Source: Hyphomicrobiales bacterium
GTDB lineage: Bacteria; Pseudomonadota; Alphaproteobacteria; Rhizobiales; Rhizobiaceae
Direction of reading: 5' to 3'
DNA length: 64,000 nt
Assembly (NCBI GenBank): GCA_900471515.1
Contig: UCFC01000004.1
Coordinates: 124,001 to 188,000, forward strand
Under the pieces are notes generated by a model. The model was not told where the DNA came from and searched no databases. It saw nothing but the letters and a program-made list of their open reading frames with translations. Positions 25,966 through 34,736 of the stretch are shown piece after piece (the stretch's first letter is position 1; each line of letters opens with the position of its first letter). A program made the position numbers and the translations under genes.

Positions 25966-26477
25966 TTCGGTCTCCGAAGCGTAATCACGTTATCGGCTTT
26001 CATATGTTCGCTCATGCGCTGGCGCGCGCGCGACAGGCGCGACATGACAGTGCCGATCGGAATGTCCAGCATGGCGGCGACTTCGCTGTAGCTGTAGCCC
26101 TCGATGACGACGAGCATCAGCACGGCGCGGTAGTCTTCCGGCAGGCTGTTCAGCGCCTGTTCCAGCCGTAGGCGCTCCAGCGGGTCGCCCTCGGCATCCG
26201 GACCGGCCATGCCCTCGGCGGCGTCGAGTTCGACCAGCCGGTCGCGGGGGCTTGCGCGGCGGGTGTTGCGGTAGAGGTTGGTCATCGTCGTCAGGACCCA
26301 GCCGCGCAGGTTGATGCCGCGCCACTGGCCGCGCCGGGCCAGAACCTTTTCCACGCAATCCTGCAGCAGATCCTCGCCTTCGGCATCCGAGCGGGTGAGG
26401 CTGCGGGAATAGCGGCGGAGCGAGGGAAGGAGGGCCAGGATCTGGCCCTCGAACGTTTCGGGTGGGGGCGTCTTCAC
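25962..26477 (-). CDS. ECF RNA polymerase sigma factor
   Basis: A 171-residue group-4 sigma factor with only regions 2 and 4. Region 2: DAEGEDLLQDCVEKVLAR and GWVLTTMTNLYRNTRR. Region 4: LPEDYRAVLMLVVIEGYSYSEVA shown in part (EGYSYSEVAAMLDIPIGT) with the VMSRLSRARQRM recognition helix. The GTG at 26477 has GAGG upstream and sits 10 bp after the exported-protein gene; the longer ATG form overlaps that gene. The operon order is exported protein, sigma, anti-sigma. Confidence 0.9.
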   Translation of the reverse strand: MKTPPPETFEGQILALLPSLRRYSRSLTRSDAEGEDLLQDCVEKVLARRGQWRGINLRGWVLTTMTNLYRNTRRASPRDRLVELDAAEGMAGPDAEGDPLERLRLEQALNSLPEDYRAVLMLVVIEGYSYSEVAAMLDIPIGTVMSRLSRARQRMSEHMKADNVITLRRPK

Positions 26478-26487
26478 GCTTGCCTCA

Positions 26488-26868
26488 TCAGGGCTTTGCG
26501 AGATCCCAGACACCGCCGACGCCATCGCCGGTAATGTCGCCGGACTTGGTGTCCTTCACCCAGTAATAGAGCGGCATGCCGTCCTTGGCCCACTGCTTGG
26601 TTCCATCCTTGCGTTCGACGAGCGAGTATGCACCATCGGCCTTGGCATCGGAAGCGGCCAGGAAGGGCGGCCAGTTGGCGGCGCACTTGTCGTAGCAGTT
26701 CGTAACGCCCTTTTCGTCCTTCTTGTAGGTGTAGAGCGTCATGCCCTTTTCACCGGCAAGAACCTTGCCCTTGGCCGTTTCGACTTCGGTGACGGCGGGG
26801 GCGGCGAAGGCTGCGCCGGCGGTGGCAGCGACAACTGCCAGCACGGACAGGAATTTCACGGACTTCAT
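26488..26868 (-). CDS. Exported COG4315-type repeat protein
   Basis: A 126-residue protein with a clear signal peptide (MKSVKFLSVLAVVAATAG, cleavage after AFA). It has two copies of the family repeat: GMTLYTYKKDEKGVTNCYDKC with NWPPF, and GMPLYYWVKDTKSGD. Members are called secreted-repeat or lipoprotein-like proteins; their role is unknown, and a place in envelope stress is inferred only from the ECF genes that follow. A possible ECF-type promoter upstream on the minus strand reads GGAATA (26942-26937) and CGTGTC (26922-26917) with a 14-bp spacer; this is weak. Confidence 0.85.
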   Translation of the reverse strand: MKSVKFLSVLAVVAATAGAAFAAPAVTEVETAKGKVLAGEKGMTLYTYKKDEKGVTNCYDKCAANWPPFLAASDAKADGAYSLVERKDGTKQWAKDGMPLYYWVKDTKSGDITGDGVGGVWDLAKP

Positions 26869-27130
26869 GGTCTCTCTCCTCGGGTTAGGCACGCATTCTT
26901 GCGATACCGGAGATGAGACACGGCAGGCCGCGGTTTTATTCCCCCTTTTTTGAAGGCCCGTTTGCTGCCGGCGTCGCGGCGGGCACGCTCGATGGCGCTT
27001 CGCAGGCTAGGCAGGCGCGCGGAAAGGTTCTAGTGTCGCGCAGCCTGCGTGACTGGCGAGACAGATGGAAAACCATCGGGGAGCGCAGGTTGCCGATGCC
27101 GCTCGCCTGGGCACAAAAGTAACCTTCGTA

Positions 27131-28435
27131 ATGTGTGCCATGCCCATGCAAAACCAGAATCCCCGTCTTATCGAAGCCCTTTCGCAACTCGACCAGCTCA
27201 CCAACTGGGAACAGCGCCCGCGCGGCGAAATGCGCGTCGGGCTGGAGCCGATCCTCGATCTCTCCGCCCGGCTCGGCAATCCGCACCGCGCCTTTCGTTC
27301 CATCCATGTGGCGGGCACGAAGGGCAAGAGCTCGACCTGCGCGCTGATCGAGGCGGGGCTGCGCCATGCCGGCATTTCCGTCGGGCGTTATGCCTCGCCG
27401 CATGTGGAGCATATTTCCGAGCGCATCAGCGTGAACGGCAGGCCGGTCGAGGAAGGCGCGCTTGCCGAGGCGCTGTTTCTTGCGCTCGATGCCCTGCGGG
27501 CGGCGCGGGCGGAAGCGACGGCCGCGGAGGCGGCGACCTGGTTCGACCTGCTGACCGCCGCGGGCTTCCTGATCTTCCGGGATGCCGGCATAGAATGGGC
27601 GGTGGTCGAGACGGGGCTCGGCGGACGGCTGGATTCGACCAATATCGTCGACAGCGACGTTTCCGTCATCACCAATATCGGGCTCGAACATACGGAAATC
27701 CTCGGCAGGACGCGCGCCGCCATCGCCTTCGAAAAGGCCGGCATCATCAAGCCGCATTCGGTCGTCGTCACCCCGCTTGAGGCGGAGGACGAAGCCGGCG
27801 CGGTGATTGCGAAGCAGGCGGCCGAGGTTGACGCGCGGCTGATCCGGCCGGACTTTTCCGGGCTGAAGACGATTGCCGAACGCAATGTCGCGGTCGCCGC
27901 TGCGGCGCTCGACGTGCTCGGAGAAGGCGGTGTGACGGCCCGCGAGGGCAGGGCGGTCGGCGGCTGGCTGATCGACAGGGACGCCGAGCGGGAATCGCAG
28001 CTGCCGGGACGGCTGGAACGGTTCACGGTGCCTGTTGCCGGCCGGCGCGTTTGCGTCATGCTCGACGGGGCGCATGTGCCGTTCAATCTCGAGGCGGTGC
28101 TTGACGATCTCTCCGGCATGGACGGATTTGCCGGTCGGGGCATCGCGGTCGTCGCGCTTGCGGCGGACAAGGATGCGGCGGGGCTTCTCGACGTTATCAG
28201 CCGATACGGCGTCTCGCCGATCTTCACCTCGGTTTCCAACCGTTTCCGTTCGCCGGCCGAACTGCAGGCGCTTGCCGGCGAGATCGGCCTTGCGAGCGAG
28301 GTGATCGAGGACCCCCAGGCGGCCTACCGGCGGGCGCTCGAACGGGCGGCCGCATCCGGCACATGGGTCATCCTGACGGGATCGCTCTATCTCGCCGGCC
28401 TGTTGCGCGAGCGGGTGATCGGCGAGGCGCGCTAG
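27131..28435 (+). CDS. folC: Folylpolyglutamate synthase / dihydrofolate synthase family protein
   Basis: A Mur-ligase-fold enzyme of about 434 residues that adds glutamate to (dihydro)folate. Motifs: the P-loop AGTKGKSST (about 61-69), SPHVEHISERISVNG, ETGLGGRLDSTNIV, TNIGLEHTEILG, EKAGIIK and FNLEAVLDDL. The start is uncertain: ATGs at 27131, 27140 and 27146 all lack a clear ribosome site, and the frame is open back to 27065. In rhizobia I know, folC sits beside accD; here it is isolated, so it may be a second copy. Confidence 0.88.
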   Translation: MCAMPMQNQNPRLIEALSQLDQLTNWEQRPRGEMRVGLEPILDLSARLGNPHRAFRSIHVAGTKGKSSTCALIEAGLRHAGISVGRYASPHVEHISERISVNGRPVEEGALAEALFLALDALRAARAEATAAEAATWFDLLTAAGFLIFRDAGIEWAVVETGLGGRLDSTNIVDSDVSVITNIGLEHTEILGRTRAAIAFEKAGIIKPHSVVVTPLEAEDEAGAVIAKQAAEVDARLIRPDFSGLKTIAERNVAVAAAALDVLGEGGVTAREGRAVGGWLIDRDAERESQLPGRLERFTVPVAGRRVCVMLDGAHVPFNLEAVLDDLSGMDGFAGRGIAVVALAADKDAAGLLDVISRYGVSPIFTSVSNRFRSPAELQALAGEIGLASEVIEDPQAAYRRALERAAASGTWVILTGSLYLAGLLRERVIGEAR

Positions 28436-28794
28436 CACCTGGGAATTCGCTGTTGGCTCCGGACCCCAGCATTCTTGGAAATTCGACGGCGACGAAAAAT
28501 GGGCCTCAGGTTCATATCCCTTTCAACTGCACAAGACGCGGAAGACGGTGAGTTACGCACTCTCGGCAACTTCGATCCGATCGTAACCGGCGGACACGAA
28601 GCTTTGGCGAAGCACTGGAGCAGCGCCGCGCCCCCGAAACCGTTTACGGCGCGGACGCGCAGCAGGAGGGCGGCTATCTCAGGATATAGGTTAAGACCGG
28701 ACAAGACCGAACGTTGCGATGCTTGTCAGCTTGCCGGATGACAGTGCCGGTGACGGCTCCGTCCGGGTCTATTGCCCGCAACTGCGTCCCCGGC
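28436..28794. other. Intergenic stretch without a recognisable gene
   Basis: Frames on both strands are short and their products resemble nothing I know. Composition is less GC-rich and less codon-periodic than the flanks. It may be remnant DNA that came with the parDE pair. Confidence 0.5.
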
Positions 28795-28828
28795 TTGCAA
28801 TCCGTTTCGCGATTGGCATATTATGCCA
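28795..28828 (+). promoter_or_regulatory. parDE promoter and operator
   Basis: TTGCAA (28795-28800), an 18-bp spacer and TATTAT (28819-28824). The -10 box lies inside the dyad TGGCATA-T-TATGCCA (28814-28828), which is well placed for autorepression by the antitoxin. The ParD ATG is 46 bp further on. Confidence 0.6.
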
Positions 28829-28874
28829 TAGCTGCGGCAGTCTGAGATCGCGACAGCCAATTGGAAATTTCAAC

Positions 28875-29168
28875 ATGTCGACACGCAATGTCGTTCTCAC
28901 CGAACATCACGAAGCGATTATCGACCGGCTCGTGAAATCCGGACGCTACCAGAACGCAAGTGAAATCATGCGTGAAGGCTTGCGCTTGATTGAACAGCGT
29001 GAGGCCCTCGACGCAGCAAGATTGGAAGCCTTGCGGGAGGCAGCGCGCATCGGCTTTACCGATCTGGATGAAGGGCGGTTCGTCGACGTGCCGGCCGACC
29101 GGCTTGGAAGCTTCATTACCGGACTTGGGCGCGAAGCTGAAAAGCGGACACGCAAGGCCGGCATCTAG
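28875..29168 (+). CDS. parD: ParD/CC2985-type antitoxin
   Basis: A 97-residue protein. The N-terminal ribbon-helix-helix STRNVVLTEHHEAIIDRLV with GRYQNASEIMREGLRL matches the ParD/CC2985 family, and the C-terminal tail would wrap the toxin. An earlier in-frame start was rejected because MSTRNVVLT is the family start. It is followed after 5 bp by parE. Codon usage is less GC-rich than in core genes. Confidence 0.88.
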   Translation: MSTRNVVLTEHHEAIIDRLVKSGRYQNASEIMREGLRLIEQREALDAARLEALREAARIGFTDLDEGRFVDVPADRLGSFITGLGREAEKRTRKAGI

Positions 29169-29173
29169 AGGCA

Positions 29174-29542
29174 ATGGCCGATTTTCGTATTTCTGCGGCA
29201 GCACAAGCCGATATCGTCGAGCTCCTCGCCCGCACTCATGAACGCTTCGGCGAACTGGCGCGATCGCGCTATGAACATTTGCTCGTCACCGCGTTAGGCG
29301 ATCTGGCGGTTGATCCTGATCGGATCGGGACCGTCAAACGTCCTGAACTTGGCGAAGGCGTGCGCAGCTATCATCTACGCCATAGCCGGGACCGGGCGCG
29401 ATACGAAAACGGGATCGTCCGCCGACCTCGTCATCTGCTGCTCTTCCGTCTTGCCCGTCCCGACCTGATCGGGATCGGCCGCGTGCTTTACGATGCGATG
29501 GAACTCGAACGGCATCTTCCGTCCGGCTACGGCGACGAATAG
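29174..29542 (+). CDS. parE: ParE-type toxin
   Basis: A 122-residue RelE/ParE-fold protein: FRISAAAQADIVELLARTHERFG at the N-terminus (shown in part: AAAQADIVELLARTHERFG), a central YHLRHSRD strand and LLFRLARPDLIGIGRVLYDAMELERHL (shown in part: GIGRVLYDAMELERHL) at the end. ParE toxins poison DNA gyrase; other members act on RNA, so the target is not certain. At 122 residues it is slightly longer than the usual 95-110. From 29,543 to 29,774 nothing more is seen. Confidence 0.87.
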   Translation: MADFRISAAAQADIVELLARTHERFGELARSRYEHLLVTALGDLAVDPDRIGTVKRPELGEGVRSYHLRHSRDRARYENGIVRRPRHLLLFRLARPDLIGIGRVLYDAMELERHLPSGYGDE

Positions 29543-29774
29543 ACCGGGCAGAACCGAAGGCCTGAAAACAACTTTCCGCGAGATAGGTTCAAGTCGATGC
29601 GCTGTGCTCTTCGAGAGCCTGCCATCGGACACTCGCCAGCAGATCCCAAAGCCGACTGGCGATAGCTCGCACTGTAGCGCGACGTTCGCGTTTGGCTTGA
29701 GGAACGAAGGCGAGTCTTGGAGTGGCTGATCATATCCACGCCGGCGCCGCCGTTGACGACATTAGCTGGACCGT

Positions 29775-31370
29775 TCAGGCTTCAGCGGCCAGCTTCCGGC
29801 GGGCGATGAGCTTGCCGATGACGATCTTCGACAGGATCAGGCAGGGGGCTGCGCCGAGGAAAAACAGGAAGACCGAAAAGAAGGCGGTGTTGAAGGCGAT
29901 CGTGCTTGCCTGGACCATGAGCTGCTTGCCGATCAGCGCGGCCGAAGCCCTGGTGGCGGCACCCATCTCCATTCCGTGGGCTGCGAGGCGGCGGCTTGTG
30001 AGCGCGATGCGTTCCATCACCTCCATATTGCCGGGGGTGATGTGGGCGGCGAGGACGGCGCGGTTCTGCGCCGTCTGATCCTCGATGAAGGTCTGCAGAA
30101 AGGCGATGCCGATGAGGCCGCCGATCTGACGCCCGACGTTGAACAGGGCGACGCCATAGACCAGCTCGGCCCTGCCGAGGCTCAGCATGGTGATGAGGGT
30201 GATCGACAGGAAGAGGAAGCCGAGGGCGGCGCCGCGAACGAGGATGGCCGGAAGCATGTCGGGAATGCCGCTGCCGCTCGAAGAGCCCGACAGCATCCAC
30301 ATGGCGCACATCAGGCCCAGCACGCCGAAGGGAACCGTTATCGCCGGCGGCAGGCCGACGCGGCGTATCAGCAGCGCGGTCAGAAACAGCGTCGCCACGA
30401 ACATCAGGCTGCTCGGCAGAAGCAGGGTGCCTGCCGCAGTCGGCGTCATGCGCAGGATGGATATCGAAAAGGCCGGGATGAGATAGCTGCTGCCGAGAAG
30501 CGCAAAACCGGCGACGAAACTGGCGATGAAGCCGAATGCGAAGCCGCCATTGCCGAAGATGCCGAGATCGAGAAGCGTGGCGTCGCGTTTGCCGCGCAGG
30601 CTGTGAGCGATGAGCAGGATGGTGCTGGCGCCGGCGACGAGAACCAGGAGGAGGACATTGTCGTTGCGCAGCCAGTCCAGCCGGTTTCCCTGGTTCAGCA
30701 GGTAGGTGATCGAGACCGCCGCCGCTGCAAAGAGCGCGGTTCCCGGCCAGTCGAAGCGCAGCCGCCGTGCTTCCGCGGCATCTGCGTTGCTGCTTCCGGC
30801 AAGCAGGCAGAGGGCGGCGAGCCCGAGCGGGATGACCGCGGCGAAAATCCATTGCCAGGATACCGTGTCGAGAAGCCAGCCGTGCATGAAGGGCGTCAGC
30901 GTTGCCGGCGCAACCACGGCGCCGATGGCAAAAACGGCCTGGATGATCGGCTGGTCCCTTGCGGCAAAGACCTGAAAGAGCAGCGTCTGGGCGCTGACCA
31001 GCAGAACGCCGCCGGCAAAACCCTGAAGGACCCGGAGGGCGAAGAGAGTATTCAGCTCGCTGCAATAGACGGACAGGGCGCAGGCGAGCGTCATTGCGGC
31101 CGTGGCAGCGCTCAGCGCACCCTGCAGGGTGAACCTGCCGGCAATCCAGGGCGCCAGCCCGAAGGCGAGGAGCTTGGCTGCGGTATAGCCGACATCGAGC
31201 CTGACAAACTCGTCCGAGGAGGCATAGGTATCCCCCATGATATCGAGCCTTGCCAGCGACAGCACGGTGCCGGCGATCGCCTCGGTCAATGCCGCCAGAA
31301 CCGCCCCGGCGAGGAGGCTGGTGCGGGAGAGGGGCAAAACCCGGCTGCGCTCGATCGGTAGGTCAGACAT
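29775..31370 (-). CDS. MFS transporter, DHA2 (14-helix) family
   Basis: A 531-residue inner-membrane protein with about 14 hydrophobic segments and a long N-terminal hydrophilic start (MSDLPIERSR). The segments RVLQGFAGGVLLVSAQTLLF and FNVGRQIGGLIGIAF resemble the conserved motifs of EmrB/QacA-type drug:proton antiporters, though the motif C region is atypical. No periplasmic adaptor gene is adjacent, so it probably works alone. The start at 31370 was preferred over a longer frame reaching 31613 that would overlap the divergent helicase gene. Confidence 0.85.
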   Translation of the reverse strand: MSDLPIERSRVLPLSRTSLLAGAVLAALTEAIAGTVLSLARLDIMGDTYASSDEFVRLDVGYTAAKLLAFGLAPWIAGRFTLQGALSAATAAMTLACALSVYCSELNTLFALRVLQGFAGGVLLVSAQTLLFQVFAARDQPIIQAVFAIGAVVAPATLTPFMHGWLLDTVSWQWIFAAVIPLGLAALCLLAGSSNADAAEARRLRFDWPGTALFAAAAVSITYLLNQGNRLDWLRNDNVLLLVLVAGASTILLIAHSLRGKRDATLLDLGIFGNGGFAFGFIASFVAGFALLGSSYLIPAFSISILRMTPTAAGTLLLPSSLMFVATLFLTALLIRRVGLPPAITVPFGVLGLMCAMWMLSGSSSGSGIPDMLPAILVRGAALGFLFLSITLITMLSLGRAELVYGVALFNVGRQIGGLIGIAFLQTFIEDQTAQNRAVLAAHITPGNMEVMERIALTSRRLAAHGMEMGAATRASAALIGKQLMVQASTIAFNTAFFSVFLFFLGAAPCLILSKIVIGKLIARRKLAAEA

Positions 31371-31611
31371 GCTGCATGGTCCTTGCTGGCGGAAGCGCGT
31401 GCCCGTCGCGGGCGGGCGCCGGCGTGAAAGATGCGGCAGGTTGGGCGAATTGATAATCCGCGATCTGCTGGAAGGACTATAAAGCCTGGCTTGCAAGTCT
31501 TGCCGTATTGCGCAGCCGGCGCGGACGCTCTGGGCGGCGATCGCGGAGCTTGCGCCGCCGACGGGAATTTCCGCCTTGCCTATGGGAGGCGAATCCTGCC
31601 AAGTCGCTTCC

Positions 31612-32739
31612 ATGCAATTTGCCCCGCAACAGGATGAAGCCCTGAAGGCCGTTTCGAACTGGCTGAAGGAGGGCAGGTCGCCGCTCTTTCGGCTGTTCGG
31701 CTATGCCGGCACGGGCAAGACGACGCTTGCGAAGCATTTTGCCGAGCATGTGGATGGGGACGTGCTGTTTGCGGCCTTTACCGGCAAGGCGGCGCAGGTG
31801 CTGCGCTCGCGCGGGGCATCGAACGCCAAGACCATCCATTCGCTGATCTACCGGCCCCGCGGCGAGGAAGAGGTGGAGGACGAGGAAACCGGCAAGACCT
31901 CGATCGCGCCGATGTTTTCCATCAACCGCCAGAGCCCGGTCGCCAAGGCGGCGCTCATCATCGTCGACGAATGTTCGATGGTGGACGAGGCGCTCGGCAA
32001 GGACCTGATGAGCTTCGGCACGCCGATCCTGGTGCTCGGCGATCCCGGCCAGCTGCCGCCGGTGACGGGCGGCGGCTTCTTCACCAATCAGGAGCCGGAC
32101 TACCTGCTGACCGACATTCACCGGCAGGCGCGCGACAATCCGATCATCCAGCTTGCCATGCAGGTGCGCGAGGGCAGGGAGATCATGCATGGCGACTACG
32201 GCAAGGCGCAGGTGATCTCGAAGAACGAGGTGACGCAGCCGTTGGTGCTCGACGCCGACCAGGTGCTTGTCGGCACCAACAAGACGCGGCGGCGCTATAA
32301 CCAGCGCCTGCGTGAACTGAAGGGCTTTACGACCGAACATCCGCAGACCGGCGACAAGCTCGTCTGCCTGCGCAACGACCCGGCCAAGGGCCTTCTCAAC
32401 GGCTCGCTGTGGCAGGTGATGACCTCGTCGAAGGAAACGACGAAGCCCGGCATCAACCTGCTGGTGCGCCCGGAAGATGACGACATGGATCGGGGCGCGG
32501 CGAAGATCAAGCTGCTCAAGCAGGCCTTCGAGAATGTCGAAGGCGAGATCCCCTGGAACACGCGCAAGCGCTATGACGAATTCGACTACGGCTATGCGCT
32601 GACGGTGCACAAGGCGCAGGGCTCGCAGTGGAACAATGTCGTGCTGTTCGACGAAAGCTGGGCCTTTCGCGATACGCGCGAGCGCTGGCTCTACACCGCG
32701 ATCACCCGCGCGGCCGAGACGCTGACCATCGTGCGCTGA
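31612..32739 (+). CDS. RecD-like superfamily 1 DNA helicase
   Basis: A compact 375-residue ATPase. Walker A FGYAGTGKTTL (about 29-39), the DECSMVDE Walker B box (about 121-128), GDPGQLPPV (motif III) and the C-terminal UvrD-like segment YGYALTVHKAQGSQW with YTAITRA match small Dda/RecD2-type helicases. It lacks the N-terminal parts of true RecD. It probably unwinds DNA in repair; no partners are adjacent. The start at MQFAPQQDEA was chosen by family likeness over ATG 31576. Confidence 0.88.
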   Translation: MQFAPQQDEALKAVSNWLKEGRSPLFRLFGYAGTGKTTLAKHFAEHVDGDVLFAAFTGKAAQVLRSRGASNAKTIHSLIYRPRGEEEVEDEETGKTSIAPMFSINRQSPVAKAALIIVDECSMVDEALGKDLMSFGTPILVLGDPGQLPPVTGGGFFTNQEPDYLLTDIHRQARDNPIIQLAMQVREGREIMHGDYGKAQVISKNEVTQPLVLDADQVLVGTNKTRRRYNQRLRELKGFTTEHPQTGDKLVCLRNDPAKGLLNGSLWQVMTSSKETTKPGINLLVRPEDDDMDRGAAKIKLLKQAFENVEGEIPWNTRKRYDEFDYGYALTVHKAQGSQWNNVVLFDESWAFRDTRERWLYTAITRAAETLTIVR

Positions 32740-32796
32740 TATCCGGCTTTCGCTGCGGTGGGGCATGCGGTGGCGGCCGCAGCCGGGATGGGGGAA

Positions 32797-33489
32797 TCAG
32801 GCCTGCACGATGCCGTGCAGGACCGCCTTGGCGATTGCCTGGAAGCGGTTGTTGGCGTGGAATTTCAGAATGATATCGGCTTCGAGCGCGCGCGCTTCCT
32901 CATGCTTGAGGTCGAGGGCGCGGGCAATGCGCGGCGTCGAATAGCCCTCGGCCATCAGTTCCAGGCACTGGCGCTCCTGATCGGTCAGGCTTGCCCGGTC
33001 CCTGTTGTCGTTGATCGGCGGCAGGTCGAGGCTGGTGTCGTAATCGAGCAGGTCGCTGACCTGCTGAAGCTGGCGGTGCAGCGTCGACATTTCGGCCGTC
33101 AGCTCGCGCTTGCGCTGGGACAGGGCCTCGCGGAAGATCGATTCGGCCTCTTCCTGGGAGGCGGCGCTGCGCAGCACATCCATCAATTCCTGGATGACGG
33201 CGATCGGCATGCCGGTTTCGCGGCAGACGGTGATGACCGCCATGCGCATGACGTCATCCTGATCGTAGACGCGCATCAGGCCGATGCGGTTGGCGGAAAT
33301 CAGGCCTTTTTCTTCATAGAAATGCAAAGTCCTGTGCGTGACGCCGAAAGCATTGGCCATGTCGGCAATGGGAACGGGACCTTGCGGGAGATCCGGCGGC
33401 AAAGCGGCCGAAGGCAGGAACCGGTATTTCGACCGGGCCTCCGAAGCGATACCGGCGGCAGCAAACAAACGTCTGGAACCGTCTGGCAT
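32797..33489 (-). CDS. MerR-type regulator with a C-terminal LuxR-type helix-turn-helix
   Basis: A 230-residue regulator with two DNA-binding heads. Residues about 38-110 are a MerR domain (IADMANAFGVTHRTLHFYEEKGL, shown in part: FGVTHRTLHFYEEKG). A coiled coil follows (about 125-155). Residues about 168-230 are a LuxR/GerE domain (SLTDQERQCLELMAEGYST, then FHANNRFQAIAKAVLHGI). No sensor cysteines are evident. The start has a perfect AGGAGG 5 bp upstream. The combination is uncommon. Confidence 0.85.
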   Translation of the reverse strand: MPDGSRRLFAAAGIASEARSKYRFLPSAALPPDLPQGPVPIADMANAFGVTHRTLHFYEEKGLISANRIGLMRVYDQDDVMRMAVITVCRETGMPIAVIQELMDVLRSAASQEEAESIFREALSQRKRELTAEMSTLHRQLQQVSDLLDYDTSLDLPPINDNRDRASLTDQERQCLELMAEGYSTPRIARALDLKHEEARALEADIILKFHANNRFQAIAKAVLHGIVQA

Positions 33490-33574
33490 GAACCCTCCTG
33501 GGGCATAGAGTTGCACCTCATGCGGTTTGCCAGTTGCTTCCGGAGCGCGGCGAGTGGGGTTTCCTCAAGCGTTC

Positions 33575-33653
33575 TTATCGTTGGGAGAAGCAGTACTCGG
33601 CGTACTTACTCGTTACGCAGCGCCCAGCTTATGCGCGGGCGGTCTTTTTTGTA
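33575..33653 (+). ncRNA. Candidate small RNA or 3' element ending in a terminator
   Basis: In the 447-bp gap before pdxJ, a compact segment ends with CGCCC/GGGCG stems (about 33619-33645) and a TCTTTTTTG run, a reasonable rho-independent terminator, though no gene on this strand precedes it. I could not find a convincing promoter. The rest of 33,490-33,936 shows no gene. Confidence 0.25.
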
Positions 33654-33936
33654 AGTGCTAAAAATAACCGTTTTTAAATGGGATAGCAATGTTCGGGCGG
33701 CCCGATCCACCTCTTGCTGGCGATGTGTGGTACAAAGCTACCATATGGTTTGCCGCTGCCGGCGAATGAACTTCCGGCGGAACGGGAATTACTATCTGCG
33801 GTACGCGCATGACGTCGGAAGATGATGTGGGCGGGCCATCACCGGCCGGCATGAACGCATCTGCGAATCTCATTGGCCTTGGCGGGCCGCTTGGCTTAAA
33901 AGCGGGGCGAGTCTCCACCTCTGACCGGATAGCGCC

Positions 33937-34689
33937 ATGCCCGCCAAACTCTCCGTGAACCTCAATGCCATTGCCATGCTGCGCAACCGCCGCGACCTGC
34001 CCTGGCCAAGCGTGGAAGGGCTCGGGCGCATCGCGCTTGCCGCCGGCGCTTCGGGCCTGACGGTGCATCCGCGGCCGGACCAGCGCCATATCCGCTTTTC
34101 CGACCTGCCCGTCATCCGCAACCTGATCGACGACGAGTTTCCGGATGCCGAATTCAATATCGAGGGCTATCCGACCGAGGAATTCCTGGAGCTATGCGCC
34201 AAGGCGCAGCCGGAGCAGGTGACGCTGGTGCCGGACGATCCCTCGCAGGCGACCTCGGATCACGGCTGGGATTTCCGCAAGCATCAGGCGTTTCTCACCG
34301 ATGTCGTGGGACGGCTGAAGAAGATGGGATTTCGCGTCTCGCTCTTCGCCGACGGCGATGGCGATGCGGAGGCCGTGAAGGCCGCAAAAGCGACCGGGGC
34401 CGACCGGATCGAACTCTACACCGGCCCCTATGGCGGCTGCTACGACGCGCCGGAAAGGGCGGCGCCGATCCTCGAAGGGCTCGGCAGGACGGCCGATGCC
34501 GCGCTCGCGCTCGGCCTTGCCGTCAATGGCGGCCATGACCTGACGGTGGCAAACCTGCCGGCGCTGGTGAAGCGCATTCCCGATCTCGCCGAAGTCTCGA
34601 TCGGCCACGGGCTGACGGCCGACGCGCTGGAATATGGCATGGCGGAAACGGTGCGCCGCTTCTGCCGGGCCTGCGGCCAGAAGATCTGA
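33937..34689 (+). CDS. pdxJ: Pyridoxine 5'-phosphate synthase PdxJ
   Basis: A 250-residue TIM barrel that condenses 3-amino-1-hydroxyacetone phosphate with deoxyxylulose 5-phosphate to give pyridoxine phosphate. Motifs: [16 protein letters not shown] at the start, [51 protein letters not shown] and [12 protein letters not shown]. Length is typical. It appears monocistronic and ends at a terminator shared with the convergent gene. Confidence 0.96.
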   Translation: MPAKLSVNLNAIAMLRNRRDLPWPSVEGLGRIALAAGASGLTVHPRPDQRHIRFSDLPVIRNLIDDEFPDAEFNIEGYPTEEFLELCAKAQPEQVTLVPDDPSQATSDHGWDFRKHQAFLTDVVGRLKKMGFRVSLFADGDGDAEAVKAAKATGADRIELYTGPYGGCYDAPERAAPILEGLGRTADAALALGLAVNGGHDLTVANLPALVKRIPDLAEVSIGHGLTADALEYGMAETVRRFCRACGQKI

Positions 34690-34694
34690 AAGAC

Positions 34695-34725
34695 GGCCCG
34701 CCCGCGGTGGATGCGAGGGCGGGCC
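34695..34725. terminator. Bidirectional terminator between pdxJ and convergent gene
   Basis: GGCCCGCCC (34695-34703) and GGGCGGGCC (34717-34725) form a perfect 9-bp GC stem in the 47-bp gap between two converging genes. T runs are weak on both sides. Confidence 0.6.
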
Positions 34726-34736
34726 TTCCGGCAGGC

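Noticed and set aside
28475..28741. Short forward frame after folC
   Set aside because: No ribosome site, no similarity recognised, and overlap with an equally unconvincing reverse frame.
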